Source of the DNA: Ardenticatenaceae bacterium
GTDB lineage: Bacteria > Chloroflexota > Anaerolineae > Promineifilales > Promineifilaceae
Direction: 5' to 3'
NCBI GenBank assembly: GCA_027054335.1
Contig: JALUPA010000284.1
Span: 1 to 32,182, forward strand
DNA length: 32,182 nt
Positions 8,768 to 17,549 of this stretch are shown here, in pieces (position 1 is the first letter of the stretch; each line of letters opens with the position of its first letter). Made by a program: the position numbers and the translations under genes. The notes beneath the pieces are model-generated. The model had not been told where the DNA came from and made no database searches. It saw only the letters and a list, made by a program, of their open reading frames with translations.

Positions 8768-11700
8768 ATGGACCAACCCAAGCCCTACACCTCCCTGACG
8801 GAATTACGCGACCAGCACAAGCTGCTACTGGAACAACGCCGCAGTGAGGGCGATACGCTGGAATTTGTTCAGGCTATCATCCGGTTTATTGAGCGGGGCA
8901 GTGCTACCGGCGTCTTGCTGGATACCGAAGAGGCCCGCTGGGACGCGCAAAATCTGCTCGACTTCTGGTCTAACGAACTGCACCATTTACAGCAGGAAGT
9001 CCCGGATGCTACCTTAGCCGAGTATGACCCCGACCAGGCCCCGGAACTGGCGGATGACTTATGCCCTTATCTGGGCCTGGACGCCTTCGAGGAAAGGCAG
9101 AAAAATCTGTTCTTTGGCCGGGAACGGTTGGAAACGGCCATGATAGCGGTGTTGGAACACGGCCGTTCCCTGGCTATCGTCGGCCCCTCCGGCAGCGGTA
9201 AATCCTCCCTGGCCCGCGCCGGACTCATTCCCCAACTGAAAGAAGGCGCACTGCCCGGCAGCGCAACCTGGCGCTACTACCCCCATCTGGTTCCCGGACA
9301 CAATCCCCTGCGCAATCTGGCCCGCGCCTTGCAGCCGGAATTTGCCCCACCCATCTGGGCGATGGGAACCGTCCAGAAATTCCGGGAATCGGCCGATTCT
9401 CTGACTGACCTCATCAACCAGCAAACAGGGGGAGAAACGGCCGTCCTCCTCATAGACCAGTTTGAAGAAATCTTCACCCTCTGCGCTGACGAAACCATCC
9501 GCCATGCCTTCGTCAACAACCTGGTCAACCTGTTCCGGGATGAAGACCACCACCACATCGTTATCATCACCATGCGCAGCGACTACGAAAGCCGTCTGGT
9601 GCGCCTGGGTGATTTTCAGACTCTGTACGAACAAGCCCTGGTGCGCGTCCCCGCCATGAACGCCGCCGAACTGCGCCAGGCCATCGAAAAACCGGCCGCA
9701 GCCATTGGCCTGAAATTTGAAGACGGTTTGGTGGAGCAGCTGATTCAGGACGTGCTGGGTGAACCAGCCGCCCTGCCCCTGCTCCAGTTCACCCTGCTCC
9801 AGTTATGGGCCAGACGGGAGCGCAACCGGCTCACCTGGGCCGCTTACGAGCAGTTAGGCGGCGCACAGCAAGCCCTGGCAACCATTGCTGACGCTCTGTA
9901 CGAAAATTTACCACCCGCCGAACAACGCCTCAGCCGCCGCATCTTCCTCACTCTGGTACAGCCCGATCCGGCCACAGACGTGACCAGCCGGCGCGTGGCG
10001 CGGGAAACCCTGTACCAGATAACCGACAACCCCCAATTGGTAGACGACGTTCTGGAGCGTTTCCTTGAAGCCCGTCTCATCCGCCTGACGTTGGGGGACG
10101 CGCGGGAAAGAGATCGGATAGAAATCGGACACGTCGTATTGGCCCGCAACTGGCCCCGGCTGCTGGGCTGGCTGGAGGAGGAACGAGTAACACAGCGGCG
10201 ACGGCTGCGCCTGCGGGCTATGGCCGAGCAATGGGACGCCACTAATCGCGATTCCGGGGCATTGCTGCGCGGACAGTTGTTGGCCGCTGCCCGTCAATAT
10301 GATGATCTGAACGAATTGGAGAGCCTTTTTGTGGCCCGCAGTATTGAGGCAGCGGAAGTAGAGCAGCAGCAAAAAGAGGCCGCCCGGCAGCGAGAACTGG
10401 AGATGACCCGACGTTCAGCCCGGCGGCTGCGCCTGTTGGTGATTGGCTTGACCATTGCTACCATCATCACGCTGGCAGCTTTGATCATGGCTAATTACAA
10501 TGCGTCGCTGGCGGTTGACAGCCAGGCCACAGCCGAGGCCAATGAAGCCGCCGCAGCGGCCGCCCAGCAAACGGCCGAAGCCGGGGCCACCACTGTCGCC
10601 CAAAGTGCGGCCACCGCCGCAGCCGCTCAAGCTACCGCAGAGGCGGCGGAAATCATTGCGGAAGCGGAACGGGACGCCGCCCAACAAAGCGCGGCGGAAG
10701 CAGCCATAGCTCAGGCCACTGCCGTAAGCACCGCTCTCCTGGCTGACCTTAACGCCCGCATAGCCTCTGCCCGCGAGTTGTCTGCCGCTGCTCTGGATCA
10801 ATTGGACAATGACCCGCAACTGGCTTTACTGCTCTCCATCGAAGCCATTCTCATCTTCCCTGAAAACGGCCAATCTCCCCCACCGGAAGCGACGGACGCT
10901 CTTTACCGCGCCTTACGCGCTTCGCAGCAGGATGTAACGTTGGCCGGCCATACGGATTGGGTAACGGCCGTGGCCTTTTCTCCAGACGGCCGGTCGGTAG
11001 CCACTGCCGGGCTGGATAACAGTGTAAAAATATGGGATGCAGCTACCGGCCAGTTGCGCCACGACCTGACGGCACACACCGCCACCGTGAACGATCTGTC
11101 TTTTTCGCCGGACGGCCGTCACCTGGCTTCGGCCAGCGACGATGGACTTATCCTGATTTGGGACGTGGCTGAAGGCACAGTGGTATGGGCGCTGGCAGGG
11201 GAAGATGACGGCGCGGTACGGGCTGTGGCCTATCATCCTGACGGAAACAGGCTGGCTGCCGGTTACGAGGAAGGTGTGGTACGGCTGTGGCAAATTCAAC
11301 CGTACCAATCTTTGCTGCGCCGTACAGATGATTTTTCCGGGCCGGTGAATGACGTAGCTTTTAATGGGGACGGCGCCCAATTTGCGGCAGGGGGGGAAGA
11401 CGGCCGTATCGTCATTTATGACACAGAAGCCGGCGCCCCGCTCAATTCCATTGAAGCGGGCAATGTGGCCGCGCCAGTCTACGGCATCACCTTCAATCCG
11501 CAAAACGGCGACCTGGCCGCAGCCTACGCAGACAACAGCGTAAAAATCTGGCGGGAAGGGCAGCCGGCGTTGACCCTGGCCGGGCACAGCGGCTTTGTCT
11601 TTGGCGCGGCTTACAGCCCGGATGGAACGCAGCTGGTGACGGCGGGAGGGGATGGCACGGCCAAAGTATGGGATGCGGCCACGGGTGACCTGATGATGAC

Positions 11701-12817
11701 GCTGGCCGGCCATAGTGGCCCGGTGACAGACGTAGCGTTTGCCGCGGACGGAAAGCGCATTGTTACGGCCAGCCAAGACGGCACGGCCAAAATCTGGCTG
11801 GCCCGTACCGGCCTGGAACCGCGCGTCCTGTCCGGCCACAATGACGCCGTTCTCAGTCTGGCTTACAGCCCGAACGGCCGTCTCCTGGCCAGCGGCGGGG
11901 CAGACAATGACGCTATCATCTGGAATGCCGCTTCCGGGGAGCAGGTACACGTCTTTTCCCGCCACGACAATGTGGTAAACGACGTAGCCTTCAGCCCGGA
12001 CGGGGCGTTGCTGGCCACGGGCAGCGCAGACAGTGTGGTTCGCTTGTGGCGGCTAAAAGAGGGGAGTTTACAGGCGGTATTTGACCAGGATACGGCCGTT
12101 TTCAGCGTGGCGTTCAGCCCGGACGGGGCTATTTTGGCTGTGGGTACAGCGGACAGCATCACATTTTGGGATGTGGCAACTGAGGCAGTGGCGCTTGCTC
12201 TACCGCAATCGGAAGCGGTGCGCAGCCTGGCTTTTCAGCCGAACGGCCCGCTGCTGGCGGCGGCAGGAGAGACGGCCGTTACCCTGTGGGATACGGAATC
12301 CGGGAACGTTCTCAACACGATTCAGGGGCACGAGGGGGCGATCAACAACGTTGCTTTCAGCCGGGACGGGGCCTATTTAGCCACCGCCAGCGACGACGGC
12401 ACAGCCCGCATCTGGCAAATTCCCTCCGGCGAATTGGTACACGCCTTTGCCGGGCATAACGGGGCGGTTCTGGACGTGGCTTTTAACCAGGACGGCTCCC
12501 GCCTGGCCACAGCGGGGGTGGACAAAACAGCCCGCCTCTGGGATGCGGCTACCGGCCAGACTTTGCGCACCATTCAGGGGCACACGGCGGCGGTTACGGC
12601 CATCACCTTCAGCCCCGACAGCCAATTCTTCGCTACCGCCAGTCTGGACAGCACCATTCAAATTAACCCGCTCAATACGCTGGAGGAATTGTTAGCCCAG
12701 GCACAAAAACAACTGACGCGCGGCTTAACCGAGGCCGAATGCACCCAATTCCGCCACGGTAATGCCTGCCGGACGGAAACGAAAGACGGCCGTCCCCCCA
12801 CCAATATCGCCCCATAA
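8768..12817 (+). CDS. nSTAND ATPase with transmembrane segment and 14 WD40 repeats
   Basis: A 1349-residue paralogue of the preceding ATPase. Residues 8-90 match that protein's N-terminal domain (LRDQHKLLLEQRR, RGSATGVLLD, QNLLDFW). The nSTAND core follows: CPYLGLDAF at 99, FFGRERL, Walker A GPSGSGKSS at 139-147, Walker B VLLIDQFEE at 226-234, MRSDYES. The usual HEAL motif of the winged helix is degenerate (HVVLARNW). A strongly basic stretch (RRSARRLR) precedes one membrane segment at 555-575, with few charges after it, which predicts cytoplasmic ATPase and exported C-terminus. An Ala-rich coiled stalk (580-660) leads to WD40 repeats from 725 to about 1301; I count 14, enough for two seven-bladed propellers. 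The tail (LTRGLTEAECTQFRHGNAC) is typical of bacterial WD40-STAND proteins. Shine-Dalgarno is weak. Likely sensor ATPase of the same operon. Confidence 0.92.
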   Translation: MDQPKPYTSLTELRDQHKLLLEQRRSEGDTLEFVQAIIRFIERGSATGVLLDTEEARWDAQNLLDFWSNELHHLQQEVPDATLAEYDPDQAPELADDLCPYLGLDAFEERQKNLFFGRERLETAMIAVLEHGRSLAIVGPSGSGKSSLARAGLIPQLKEGALPGSATWRYYPHLVPGHNPLRNLARALQPEFAPPIWAMGTVQKFRESADSLTDLINQQTGGETAVLLIDQFEEIFTLCADETIRHAFVNNLVNLFRDEDHHHIVIITMRSDYESRLVRLGDFQTLYEQALVRVPAMNAAELRQAIEKPAAAIGLKFEDGLVEQLIQDVLGEPAALPLLQFTLLQLWARRERNRLTWAAYEQLGGAQQALATIADALYENLPPAEQRLSRRIFLTLVQPDPATDVTSRRVARETLYQITDNPQLVDDVLERFLEARLIRLTLGDARERDRIEIGHVVLARNWPRLLGWLEEERVTQRRRLRLRAMAEQWDATNRDSGALLRGQLLAAARQYDDLNELESLFVARSIEAAEVEQQQKEAARQRELEMTRRSARRLRLLVIGLTIATIITLAALIMANYNASLAVDSQATAEANEAAAAAAQQTAEAGATTVAQSAATAAAAQATAEAAEIIAEAERDAAQQSAAEAAIAQATAVSTALLADLNARIASARELSAAALDQLDNDPQLALLLSIEAILIFPENGQSPPPEATDALYRALRASQQDVTLAGHTDWVTAVAFSPDGRSVATAGLDNSVKIWDAATGQLRHDLTAHTATVNDLSFSPDGRHLASASDDGLILIWDVAEGTVVWALAGEDDGAVRAVAYHPDGNRLAAGYEEGVVRLWQIQPYQSLLRRTDDFSGPVNDVAFNGDGAQFAAGGEDGRIVIYDTEAGAPLNSIEAGNVAAPVYGITFNPQNGDLAAAYADNSVKIWREGQPALTLAGHSGFVFGAAYSPDGTQLVTAGGDGTAKVWDAATGDLMMTLAGHSGPVTDVAFAADGKRIVTASQDGTAKIWLARTGLEPRVLSGHNDAVLSLAYSPNGRLLASGGADNDAIIWNAASGEQVHVFSRHDNVVNDVAFSPDGALLATGSADSVVRLWRLKEGSLQAVFDQDTAVFSVAFSPDGAILAVGTADSITFWDVATEAVALALPQSEAVRSLAFQPNGPLLAAAGETAVTLWDTESGNVLNTIQGHEGAINNVAFSRDGAYLATASDDGTARIWQIPSGELVHAFAGHNGAVLDVAFNQDGSRLATAGVDKTARLWDAATGQTLRTIQGHTAAVTAITFSPDSQFFATASLDSTIQINPLNTLEELLAQAQKQLTRGLTEAECTQFRHGNACRTETKDGRPPTNIAP
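10940..12670 (+). repeat. WD40 repeat array (14 repeats)
   Basis: Fourteen in-frame units of about 40 codons each encode the V-x-x-V-A-F-S-P-D-G ... D-x-T-A-x-I-W-D pattern. Repeats start near residues 725, 767, 810, 857, 901, 938, 980, 1022, 1064, 1106, 1147, 1187, 1229 and 1270 of the protein. Units have clearly diverged from each other, so this is an old propeller rather than a recent DNA amplification. Many SPDGR/NGR turns are encoded by ACGGCCGT octamers. Confidence 0.85.
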
Positions 12818-12850
12818 AGATGACAGTCACTTTGAAAGTGACTGTCATCT
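12818..12850. repeat. Perfect 33-base palindrome, copy 1 of a dispersed family
   Basis: AGATGACAGTCACTTT (12818-12833) and its exact reverse complement (12835-12850) flank a single G. It begins directly after the stop codon of the WD40 ATPase. A second copy with the same core lies at 20730-20759, and both are followed by TGAA. The G-A-T-G/C-A-T-C end of this copy is G-G-T-G/C-A-C-C in the other, a compensatory change. It also supplies the stop codon of the nitroreductase remnant on the opposite strand. It can act as a hairpin terminator or mRNA end stabiliser, but no T-run follows. Confidence 0.8.
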
Positions 12851-13006
12851 GAACGTCACAATCTCATCGAGCGGTTTTTTGCTCATGACGGGTATTTGCG
12901 CGTCCTCTGCCGGATAGCCGACGACGAGGAGGAGATACGGCCGTTCGTTAGACGGCCGTTCCAAAATCTCGTTGAGGAAATTCATGGGGCTGGGAGTGTG
13001 CGTCAG
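12845..13006 (-). pseudogene. Nitroreductase-family C-terminal remnant
   Basis: On the minus strand a 53-codon frame reads [18 protein letters not shown], then [17 protein letters not shown], ending in [11 protein letters not shown] and TGA. This matches my recollection of the C-terminal end of flavin nitroreductase-family proteins, where a hydrophobic LL-V-GYP strand closes the fold. Upstream in the same frame is a TAG, and the rest of the family (FMN-binding Arg-Ser motif, about 150 residues) is missing, so only a decayed tail is left. The stop codon lies in the neighbouring palindrome, which suggests that palindrome insertion or deletion accompanied the loss. An ATG at 12985 could in principle start a 46-residue peptide, but I think that is chance. 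Confidence 0.6.
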
Positions 13007-13097
13007 CTATTGGGTATAGGGGAGAAAAGTCGGTTTTTTCATAAACCGATTGTAAACTACCCGGAAGGTTATACGCAAATTTTTATCAGGAGAATCC

Positions 13098-14255
13098 ATG
13101 CAAAATCTACGTCGCTTTTTTCAAATTGACCCCGATGTTATTTTTCTCAATCACGGTTCTTTTGGAGCCACACCCATCCCTGTTTTCGAGACGTATCAGG
13201 CGTGGCAACGGCGTCTGGAACGGCAGCCGGTCAGATTTTTGGGCAGAGAGCTGCCGGAACTACTGCAAACAGCGCGGCAGGCGCTGGCCGGTTATGTGGG
13301 GGCGGGACGAGATAATCTGGTGTATGTGCCCAATGCCACGTTTGGGGTTAACGTGGTAGCCCGCTCGCTGCCGCTTGGCCCTGGAGATGCGGTGCTGACG
13401 ACGAATCACGAATATGGGGCGTGTACACACGTGTGGCAATTCTTCAGCAGGAAGCGGGGATTTAATCTGGTGGAACGGCCGTTACTTATCCCCCTGACCA
13501 CACCGGAAAAAGTGGCGGAACATTTCTGGCAGGGGGTAACGCCGCGGACGAAAGTGATTTATCTCAGCCACATTACGTCGCCTACGGCCGTAACCCTGCC
13601 GGTAGCCGACATTTGCGCCCGCGCCCGCGAGGCCGGCATCCTGACGGTGGTGGACGGGGCGCACGCGCCGGGGCAGATTCCGCTGGATATACAGGCCATC
13701 GGCGCCGATTTCTACACGGGGAACTGCCATAAATGGTTATGCGCCCCCAAAGGCGCAGCCTTTCTCTACGCTCGGCCGGAGCAACAGTATCTCATTGAGC
13801 CGTTGGTAGTGGGTTGGGGTTGGGGAGAAGATCGAGAATTCAGCTTTGGCTCAGACTTTCTGGATTATTTGCAATGGATGGGGACGCATGACCCGGCCGC
13901 TTATCTGGCGGTTCCGGCAGCAATTGAATTTCAGGCAGCGCACGACTGGACGGCCGTGCGCGAGCAATGTCACGCGCTGGCGCGGGAAGCCCTGCTGCGC
14001 ATCGGCGAGATGACAGGATTGCCGCCGCTATACCCGCCAGACAGCCCTTTTTTCCAGCAGATGGCGGCTATCTCCCTGCCCCCCCAGCCGGACATCCGGG
14101 CTTTTCAGGCGCGGCTGTATGATGAGTACGGCATTGAAATACCGGGGATTGATTGGCGCGGCCGTCACTTCATCCGCATCTCGGTGCAGGGGTACAACAC
14201 GGAGGCGGATGTGAATGCTTTGGTTACGGCCGTGGGTGAATGCGTGAAGACGTGA
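13098..14255 (+). CDS. Class V aminotransferase-like PLP enzyme (isopenicillin N epimerase-like)
   Basis: A 385-residue pyridoxal-phosphate enzyme of the fold-type I, class V group. It opens with the family signature FLNHGSFGATP (residues 16-26). The cofactor aspartate lies in VVDGAHAPGQ (D186, H189), and the Schiff-base lysine is K212 in GNCHKWLCAPKG. TSPTAV near 160-165 and the C-terminal RISVQGYNTEADV are also typical. The closest named subfamily is isopenicillin N epimerase-like or cysteine desulfurase-like; many such bacterial proteins have no tested substrate, and nothing nearby suggests beta-lactam synthesis. The start at 13098 is supported by AGGAG eight bases upstream. A small hairpin (TCGGTTT/AAACCGA, 13030-13049) lies in the leader region. 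It is convergent with glnS. Confidence 0.88.
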   Translation: MQNLRRFFQIDPDVIFLNHGSFGATPIPVFETYQAWQRRLERQPVRFLGRELPELLQTARQALAGYVGAGRDNLVYVPNATFGVNVVARSLPLGPGDAVLTTNHEYGACTHVWQFFSRKRGFNLVERPLLIPLTTPEKVAEHFWQGVTPRTKVIYLSHITSPTAVTLPVADICARAREAGILTVVDGAHAPGQIPLDIQAIGADFYTGNCHKWLCAPKGAAFLYARPEQQYLIEPLVVGWGWGEDREFSFGSDFLDYLQWMGTHDPAAYLAVPAAIEFQAAHDWTAVREQCHALAREALLRIGEMTGLPPLYPPDSPFFQQMAAISLPPQPDIRAFQARLYDEYGIEIPGIDWRGRHFIRISVQGYNTEADVNALVTAVGECVKT

Positions 14256-14274
14256 TTTTCTCACACATCACGCT

Positions 14275-15966
14275 TCATTTTTTCTGCGCTTTAGCCCAAC
14301 TGTCGCGCAGGGTAACGGTCAGGTTAAAGACGGGGCGTTCCGGGGTGGAGTCCGGGTCTTTGACGTAGTAACCCTGGCGCATGAACTGGAAACGGCTGCC
14401 CGTCTCGGCGTCGGCCAATGACGGTTCCAGCATGGCGTCTGACAAAATCTCCAGAGAGTTGGGGTTGAGGTTGCTGAGGAAATCCTGCCCTTCTGCCACT
14501 TCTTCGGGGTCGGGTTTGCTGAATAGGACGTCGTACTGGCGCAGTTCGGCGGGGACGGCGTGGGCAGCAGAGACCCAATGAATCGTGCCTTTGACTTTAC
14601 GGCCGTCTGGCGAATTCCCCCCCCTCGATTCCGGATCGTAAGTGCAGAGCAGTTCCACCACATTGCCCGCCTCATCCTTAAGCACGTCCCTGCAAGTGAC
14701 GTAATATGCGCCCAGCAGGCGCACTTCCCGCCCCGGCGTTAAGCGGAAGAATTTGCGCGGGGCGTCTTCCATGAAGTCGCTCTGCTCCACGTAGATGTGT
14801 TTGGAGAAGGGAACCTGCCGCGTTTCCGGGTTACTTTTATCCTGGGGGTAGTTGGGCACGTCGAACCATTCTGTCTGGTCGTCGGGATAGTTGGTAATGG
14901 TGAGGGGTAACGGCCGTAATACAGCCATCGCCCGGGGGGTTTGCCGGTTCAAATCCTCCCGCACAGCAAATTCCAGCATGGCAAAATCTACCAGGCTGTT
15001 TGCTTTAGCCACGCCGGTCATATCCATAAAATTACGCAGGGCGGCCGGCGTATACCCCCGCCGCCGCATCCCCCGAATGGTGGGCATACGCGGGTCATCC
15101 CAGCCGTTTACCCAGCCGTCTTCCACCAGGCGGCGCAGCTTGCGCTTACTGGTCAACGTATAGGTCACATTCAACCGGCCAAACTCGATCTGGCGCGGGT
15201 GATGGATGTCCAACTGATCCAAAAACCAGTCATACAACTCCCGGTTATTCTTGAATTCCAGAGAACAAAGTGAATAGGTAATCCCCTCAATGGAATCTGA
15301 CTGGCCGTGCGCCCAATCATACATGGGGTAAATGGGCCACTCATCCCCGGTGCGGTGGTGCGGCGTGTGTAGAATGCGATACATGACCGGATCACGCATA
15401 ACGACGTTGGGGGCAGCCATATCAATTTTGGCCCGCAGCACCCGCGAGCCATCGGGAAACGCGCCCTGACGCATCCGCTCAAACAAATCCAGGTTTTCTG
15501 CAATAGAACGATCCCGGTAGGGGCTATTTTTACCCGGTTCCGTCAGCGTGCCCCGATATTCCCGGATTTCGTCCGCACTCAAATCATCTACATACGCCTT
15601 ACCTTCCTTGATAAGTTGAACAGCCCAATCATAGAGCTGCTGGAAGTAATCTGAAGCGTAAAAGAGCCGATCTTCCCAATCGTAGCCCAGCCAATGGATG
15701 TCATCCATAATAGCTTCCACAAATTCGGTTTCTTCTTTAACGGGATTGGTATCGTCGAAGCGCAGGTTGCACTGGCCGCCGTAATCTTCGGCAACGCCAA
15801 AATTGGTGGAAATGGCTTTCAGATGACCGATGTGCAGATAGCCGTTTGGTTCCGGCGGGAAACGGGTATGAACAACGCCGTTAAAATAACCGGTTTCCAA
15901 ATCTTTATTGATAGTTTTGCGAATAAAATCGGTTTTTGTGGGAATGGGATCCACGTTTTTTGTCAT
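14275..15966 (-). CDS. glnS: Glutaminyl-tRNA synthetase
   Basis: A 563-residue class I aminoacyl-tRNA synthetase that charges tRNA-Gln with glutamine in the cytoplasm. The ATP-binding HIGH motif is [12 protein letters not shown] at residues 37-48. The second signature is TSKRKL, where many relatives have MSKRKL, followed by the GlnRS-type [20 protein letters not shown] and [14 protein letters not shown]. The C-terminal half has the beta-barrel anticodon-binding region. Length agrees with E. coli GlnRS. I chose the ATG at 15966 ([17 protein letters not shown]) over a longer frame because AAGGA sits about ten bases upstream and family similarity begins there. Its presence implies direct charging of Gln-tRNA rather than reliance only on GatCAB. 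It ends 19 bases from the convergent aminotransferase-like gene. Confidence 0.97.
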   Translation of the reverse strand: MTKNVDPIPTKTDFIRKTINKDLETGYFNGVVHTRFPPEPNGYLHIGHLKAISTNFGVAEDYGGQCNLRFDDTNPVKEETEFVEAIMDDIHWLGYDWEDRLFYASDYFQQLYDWAVQLIKEGKAYVDDLSADEIREYRGTLTEPGKNSPYRDRSIAENLDLFERMRQGAFPDGSRVLRAKIDMAAPNVVMRDPVMYRILHTPHHRTGDEWPIYPMYDWAHGQSDSIEGITYSLCSLEFKNNRELYDWFLDQLDIHHPRQIEFGRLNVTYTLTSKRKLRRLVEDGWVNGWDDPRMPTIRGMRRRGYTPAALRNFMDMTGVAKANSLVDFAMLEFAVREDLNRQTPRAMAVLRPLPLTITNYPDDQTEWFDVPNYPQDKSNPETRQVPFSKHIYVEQSDFMEDAPRKFFRLTPGREVRLLGAYYVTCRDVLKDEAGNVVELLCTYDPESRGGNSPDGRKVKGTIHWVSAAHAVPAELRQYDVLFSKPDPEEVAEGQDFLSNLNPNSLEILSDAMLEPSLADAETGSRFQFMRQGYYVKDPDSTPERPVFNLTVTLRDSWAKAQKK

Positions 15967-16100
15967 AATGATCGTTCCTTTTGTAAGAGTTGCAGGGCTG
16001 CCAGGTTGCCGGGTTGAAAAGAGCTTTATTTTACCACTTTGCTGCCCTGCCACCCTGCCGTTTTTCCAAAATTGTATCACGCAATGGAGGGAGAAGACAT

Positions 16101-16137
16101 AAAAAGACCTCGCAGGTTTGGGATTCCTGCGAGGTCT
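16101..16137 (-). terminator. Rho-independent terminator downstream of the lipoprotein gene
   Basis: AGACCTCGCAGG (16105-16116) and CCTGCGAGGTCT (16126-16137) form a perfect 12-base stem with a 9-base loop. On the minus strand the stem is followed directly by TTTTT (16105-16101), as expected for an intrinsic terminator of the gene ending at 16184. The same palindrome could be a member of a dispersed repeat family. Confidence 0.75.
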
Positions 16138-16183
16138 CCTTGAGAACCCCCCCTTAAAACTGGCTAAACAAGCTATTTTGGCG

Positions 16184-17062
16184 CTAATTTGATGACACGA
16201 TGGGTAACGTATACACCTGATTGTATTGAAAAACGTAGCCGGTTTGTATCAGGTGTTGGTTGTGCTGTACGACTCCATCTTTGAACTGTTCCCAGGTCAT
16301 GCCCGGTACCTGGCCGGCCACATATAACTGCCAGGCCTGCCACCGGTTGCCGGAAAAATGGGTGAGCTGTCGCCCCCAACTGACGTCAGCTGCTTGAACC
16401 TCGGGCTTTTGTGACCCAGTTCCCTTTGCGCTATTTACATTCACTGTTGTCTGTCCGGCTGCATCTAACAGTGCCGTTACATTCCCGTTTTCGTCAATTG
16501 TCGTAGGGCCATTCACAATGGCTTCGGACAATTCCGAATTAGGAACCGGCATAATGGCAACGGCGTACTCAATTTGCTTGGATGGAACTTCTATACGAAC
16601 AATTGTCCCGGGGGCCAGATCACCAAACCATTTGTAGATATTTCGGGAACCAGGTGTTTGCTCATCGGGCGTGTTCATAATAAACGGTTGCCTATTTTCG
16701 TAAATAAAGTCATCAGCAACCGTCAATTCGTAAGTGTTGGCAAGGCGCACATCAAACAAACCGTCGTGTACACCCTCGCCGCTATATTTGAACTTGCCCA
16801 GGTGTGACACCTTCCGGCCCACTTCTTTACCGTTGAGAAATACGATTACCAGGTAATCATTGAGCCACTTGCCCGTACTGGCATCGGTTACTCTGCCGGT
16901 AAAGGCAATTTCGGCTATACCGGGGAAACTGCCGACGCCTGTCGTATCACCCAATAACGGGCTGCCATCTGTGGCGCAAGCAGACAGGATAAACGAGGCA
17001 AAAATGACAAATAGAACAATAGCAAAAAATTTCGGACGGATTGTCTGGCTGGTCTTTGTCAT
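16184..17062 (-). CDS. Lipoprotein with carboxypeptidase-regulatory-like domain
   Basis: A 292-residue predicted lipoprotein. Residues 1-28 form a type II signal peptide (basic start, then [18 protein letters not shown]) with the lipobox LSAC and lipidated C29. I chose the ATG at 17062 because this puts the signal at the N-terminus and a GAGAGGG Shine-Dalgarno-like site precedes it; a longer frame adds 26 unlikely residues. Residues 55-110 ([21 protein letters not shown] then [10 protein letters not shown]) look like a carboxypeptidase-regulatory or transthyretin-like beta-sandwich. The last 50 residues ([17 protein letters not shown] to VYTLPIV) faintly resemble a LysM repeat, which binds cell-wall glycan; I hold that loosely. 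Function is unknown. A terminator follows, and it is transcribed alone. Confidence 0.75.
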   Translation of the reverse strand: MTKTSQTIRPKFFAIVLFVIFASFILSACATDGSPLLGDTTGVGSFPGIAEIAFTGRVTDASTGKWLNDYLVIVFLNGKEVGRKVSHLGKFKYSGEGVHDGLFDVRLANTYELTVADDFIYENRQPFIMNTPDEQTPGSRNIYKWFGDLAPGTIVRIEVPSKQIEYAVAIMPVPNSELSEAIVNGPTTIDENGNVTALLDAAGQTTVNVNSAKGTGSQKPEVQAADVSWGRQLTHFSGNRWQAWQLYVAGQVPGMTWEQFKDGVVQHNQHLIQTGYVFQYNQVYTLPIVSSN

Positions 17063-17549
17063 GGCAATACCCTCTCTTTTTGGCAAGGAAGCACTGGATA
17101 AAGATGAAGGGAAACGGCCGTATACAGCTATCTGCGACAATTTTTGACTGGCGGATAAACTACATAGCGACCTTCAGGTAAAGAATACCTTACGGCCGTT
17201 TCCGGCTACCAATACATCCAGCGCCGGCCGCGTTGCACACGATTGAGGTTTTGGCGTTACGTCGAGAACAGTAATTAAGACACAAATACAACTACCATTA
17301 TAGTAGCAGAGGGTAACGGCCGTGTCGTGATAACGGGCTAACGTTCAGGTGACAAGTAGGTTACAAAAACGATGGGCAACATATTGCGTGAAGGCATGAG
17401 TGGACAACCATTTTACCGCTTCTTCTTTCTTTTCAGTCACTACTTTAACTTCAATCATCAGAATGCGCTTGTGTGGGGTAATTCTTACGTGATCTGTGCC
17501 TGATTGGGTGAAAGGGGCATAATTACGGCCGTAACCACAGGAGACCTTT
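17063..17549. other. Divergent intergenic region with four ACGGCCGT copies
   Basis: This 487-base gap lies between the divergent lipoprotein and membrane-protein genes and must hold both promoters. It contains four ACGGCCGT octamers (17114, 17192, 17316, 17525), so the motif is not confined to coding DNA. The last sits in a 12-base palindrome TTACGGCCGTAA (17523-17534) just before the Shine-Dalgarno of the next gene. A minus-strand frame crossing 17345-17668 shows no recognisable protein and I do not call it. Confidence 0.6.

Noticed and set aside
10940-12670. CRISPR-like periodic repeats
   Set aside because: The periodicity is about 120 bases, diverged, and entirely explained by WD40 codons.
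7913-12817. Diversity-generating retroelement acting on the FGE-like domain
   Set aside because: No reverse transcriptase, no template repeat and no adenine-rich variable tract can be seen in the window.
13029-13051. Hairpin TCGGTTT/AAACCGA as terminator
   Set aside because: It lies in the leader of the aminotransferase gene, far from the WD40 gene end, and the stem is only seven bases; role unclear.
12896-13129. Plus-strand frame of 77 codons
   Set aside because: Antisense to the nitroreductase remnant, and runs into the aminotransferase start out of frame.
14940-14962. GGTTCAAATCC, like a tRNA T-loop
   Set aside because: It lies inside glnS, flanking bases do not form a T stem, and no acceptor, D or anticodon arms are present.
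15967-16080. Possible T-box leader before glnS (GCAGGGTGGCAGGG on the minus strand)
   Set aside because: The conserved T-box AGGGTGGNACCGCG is not present and no antiterminator or terminator pair is seen. The repeats look like a GC-rich intergenic repeat.
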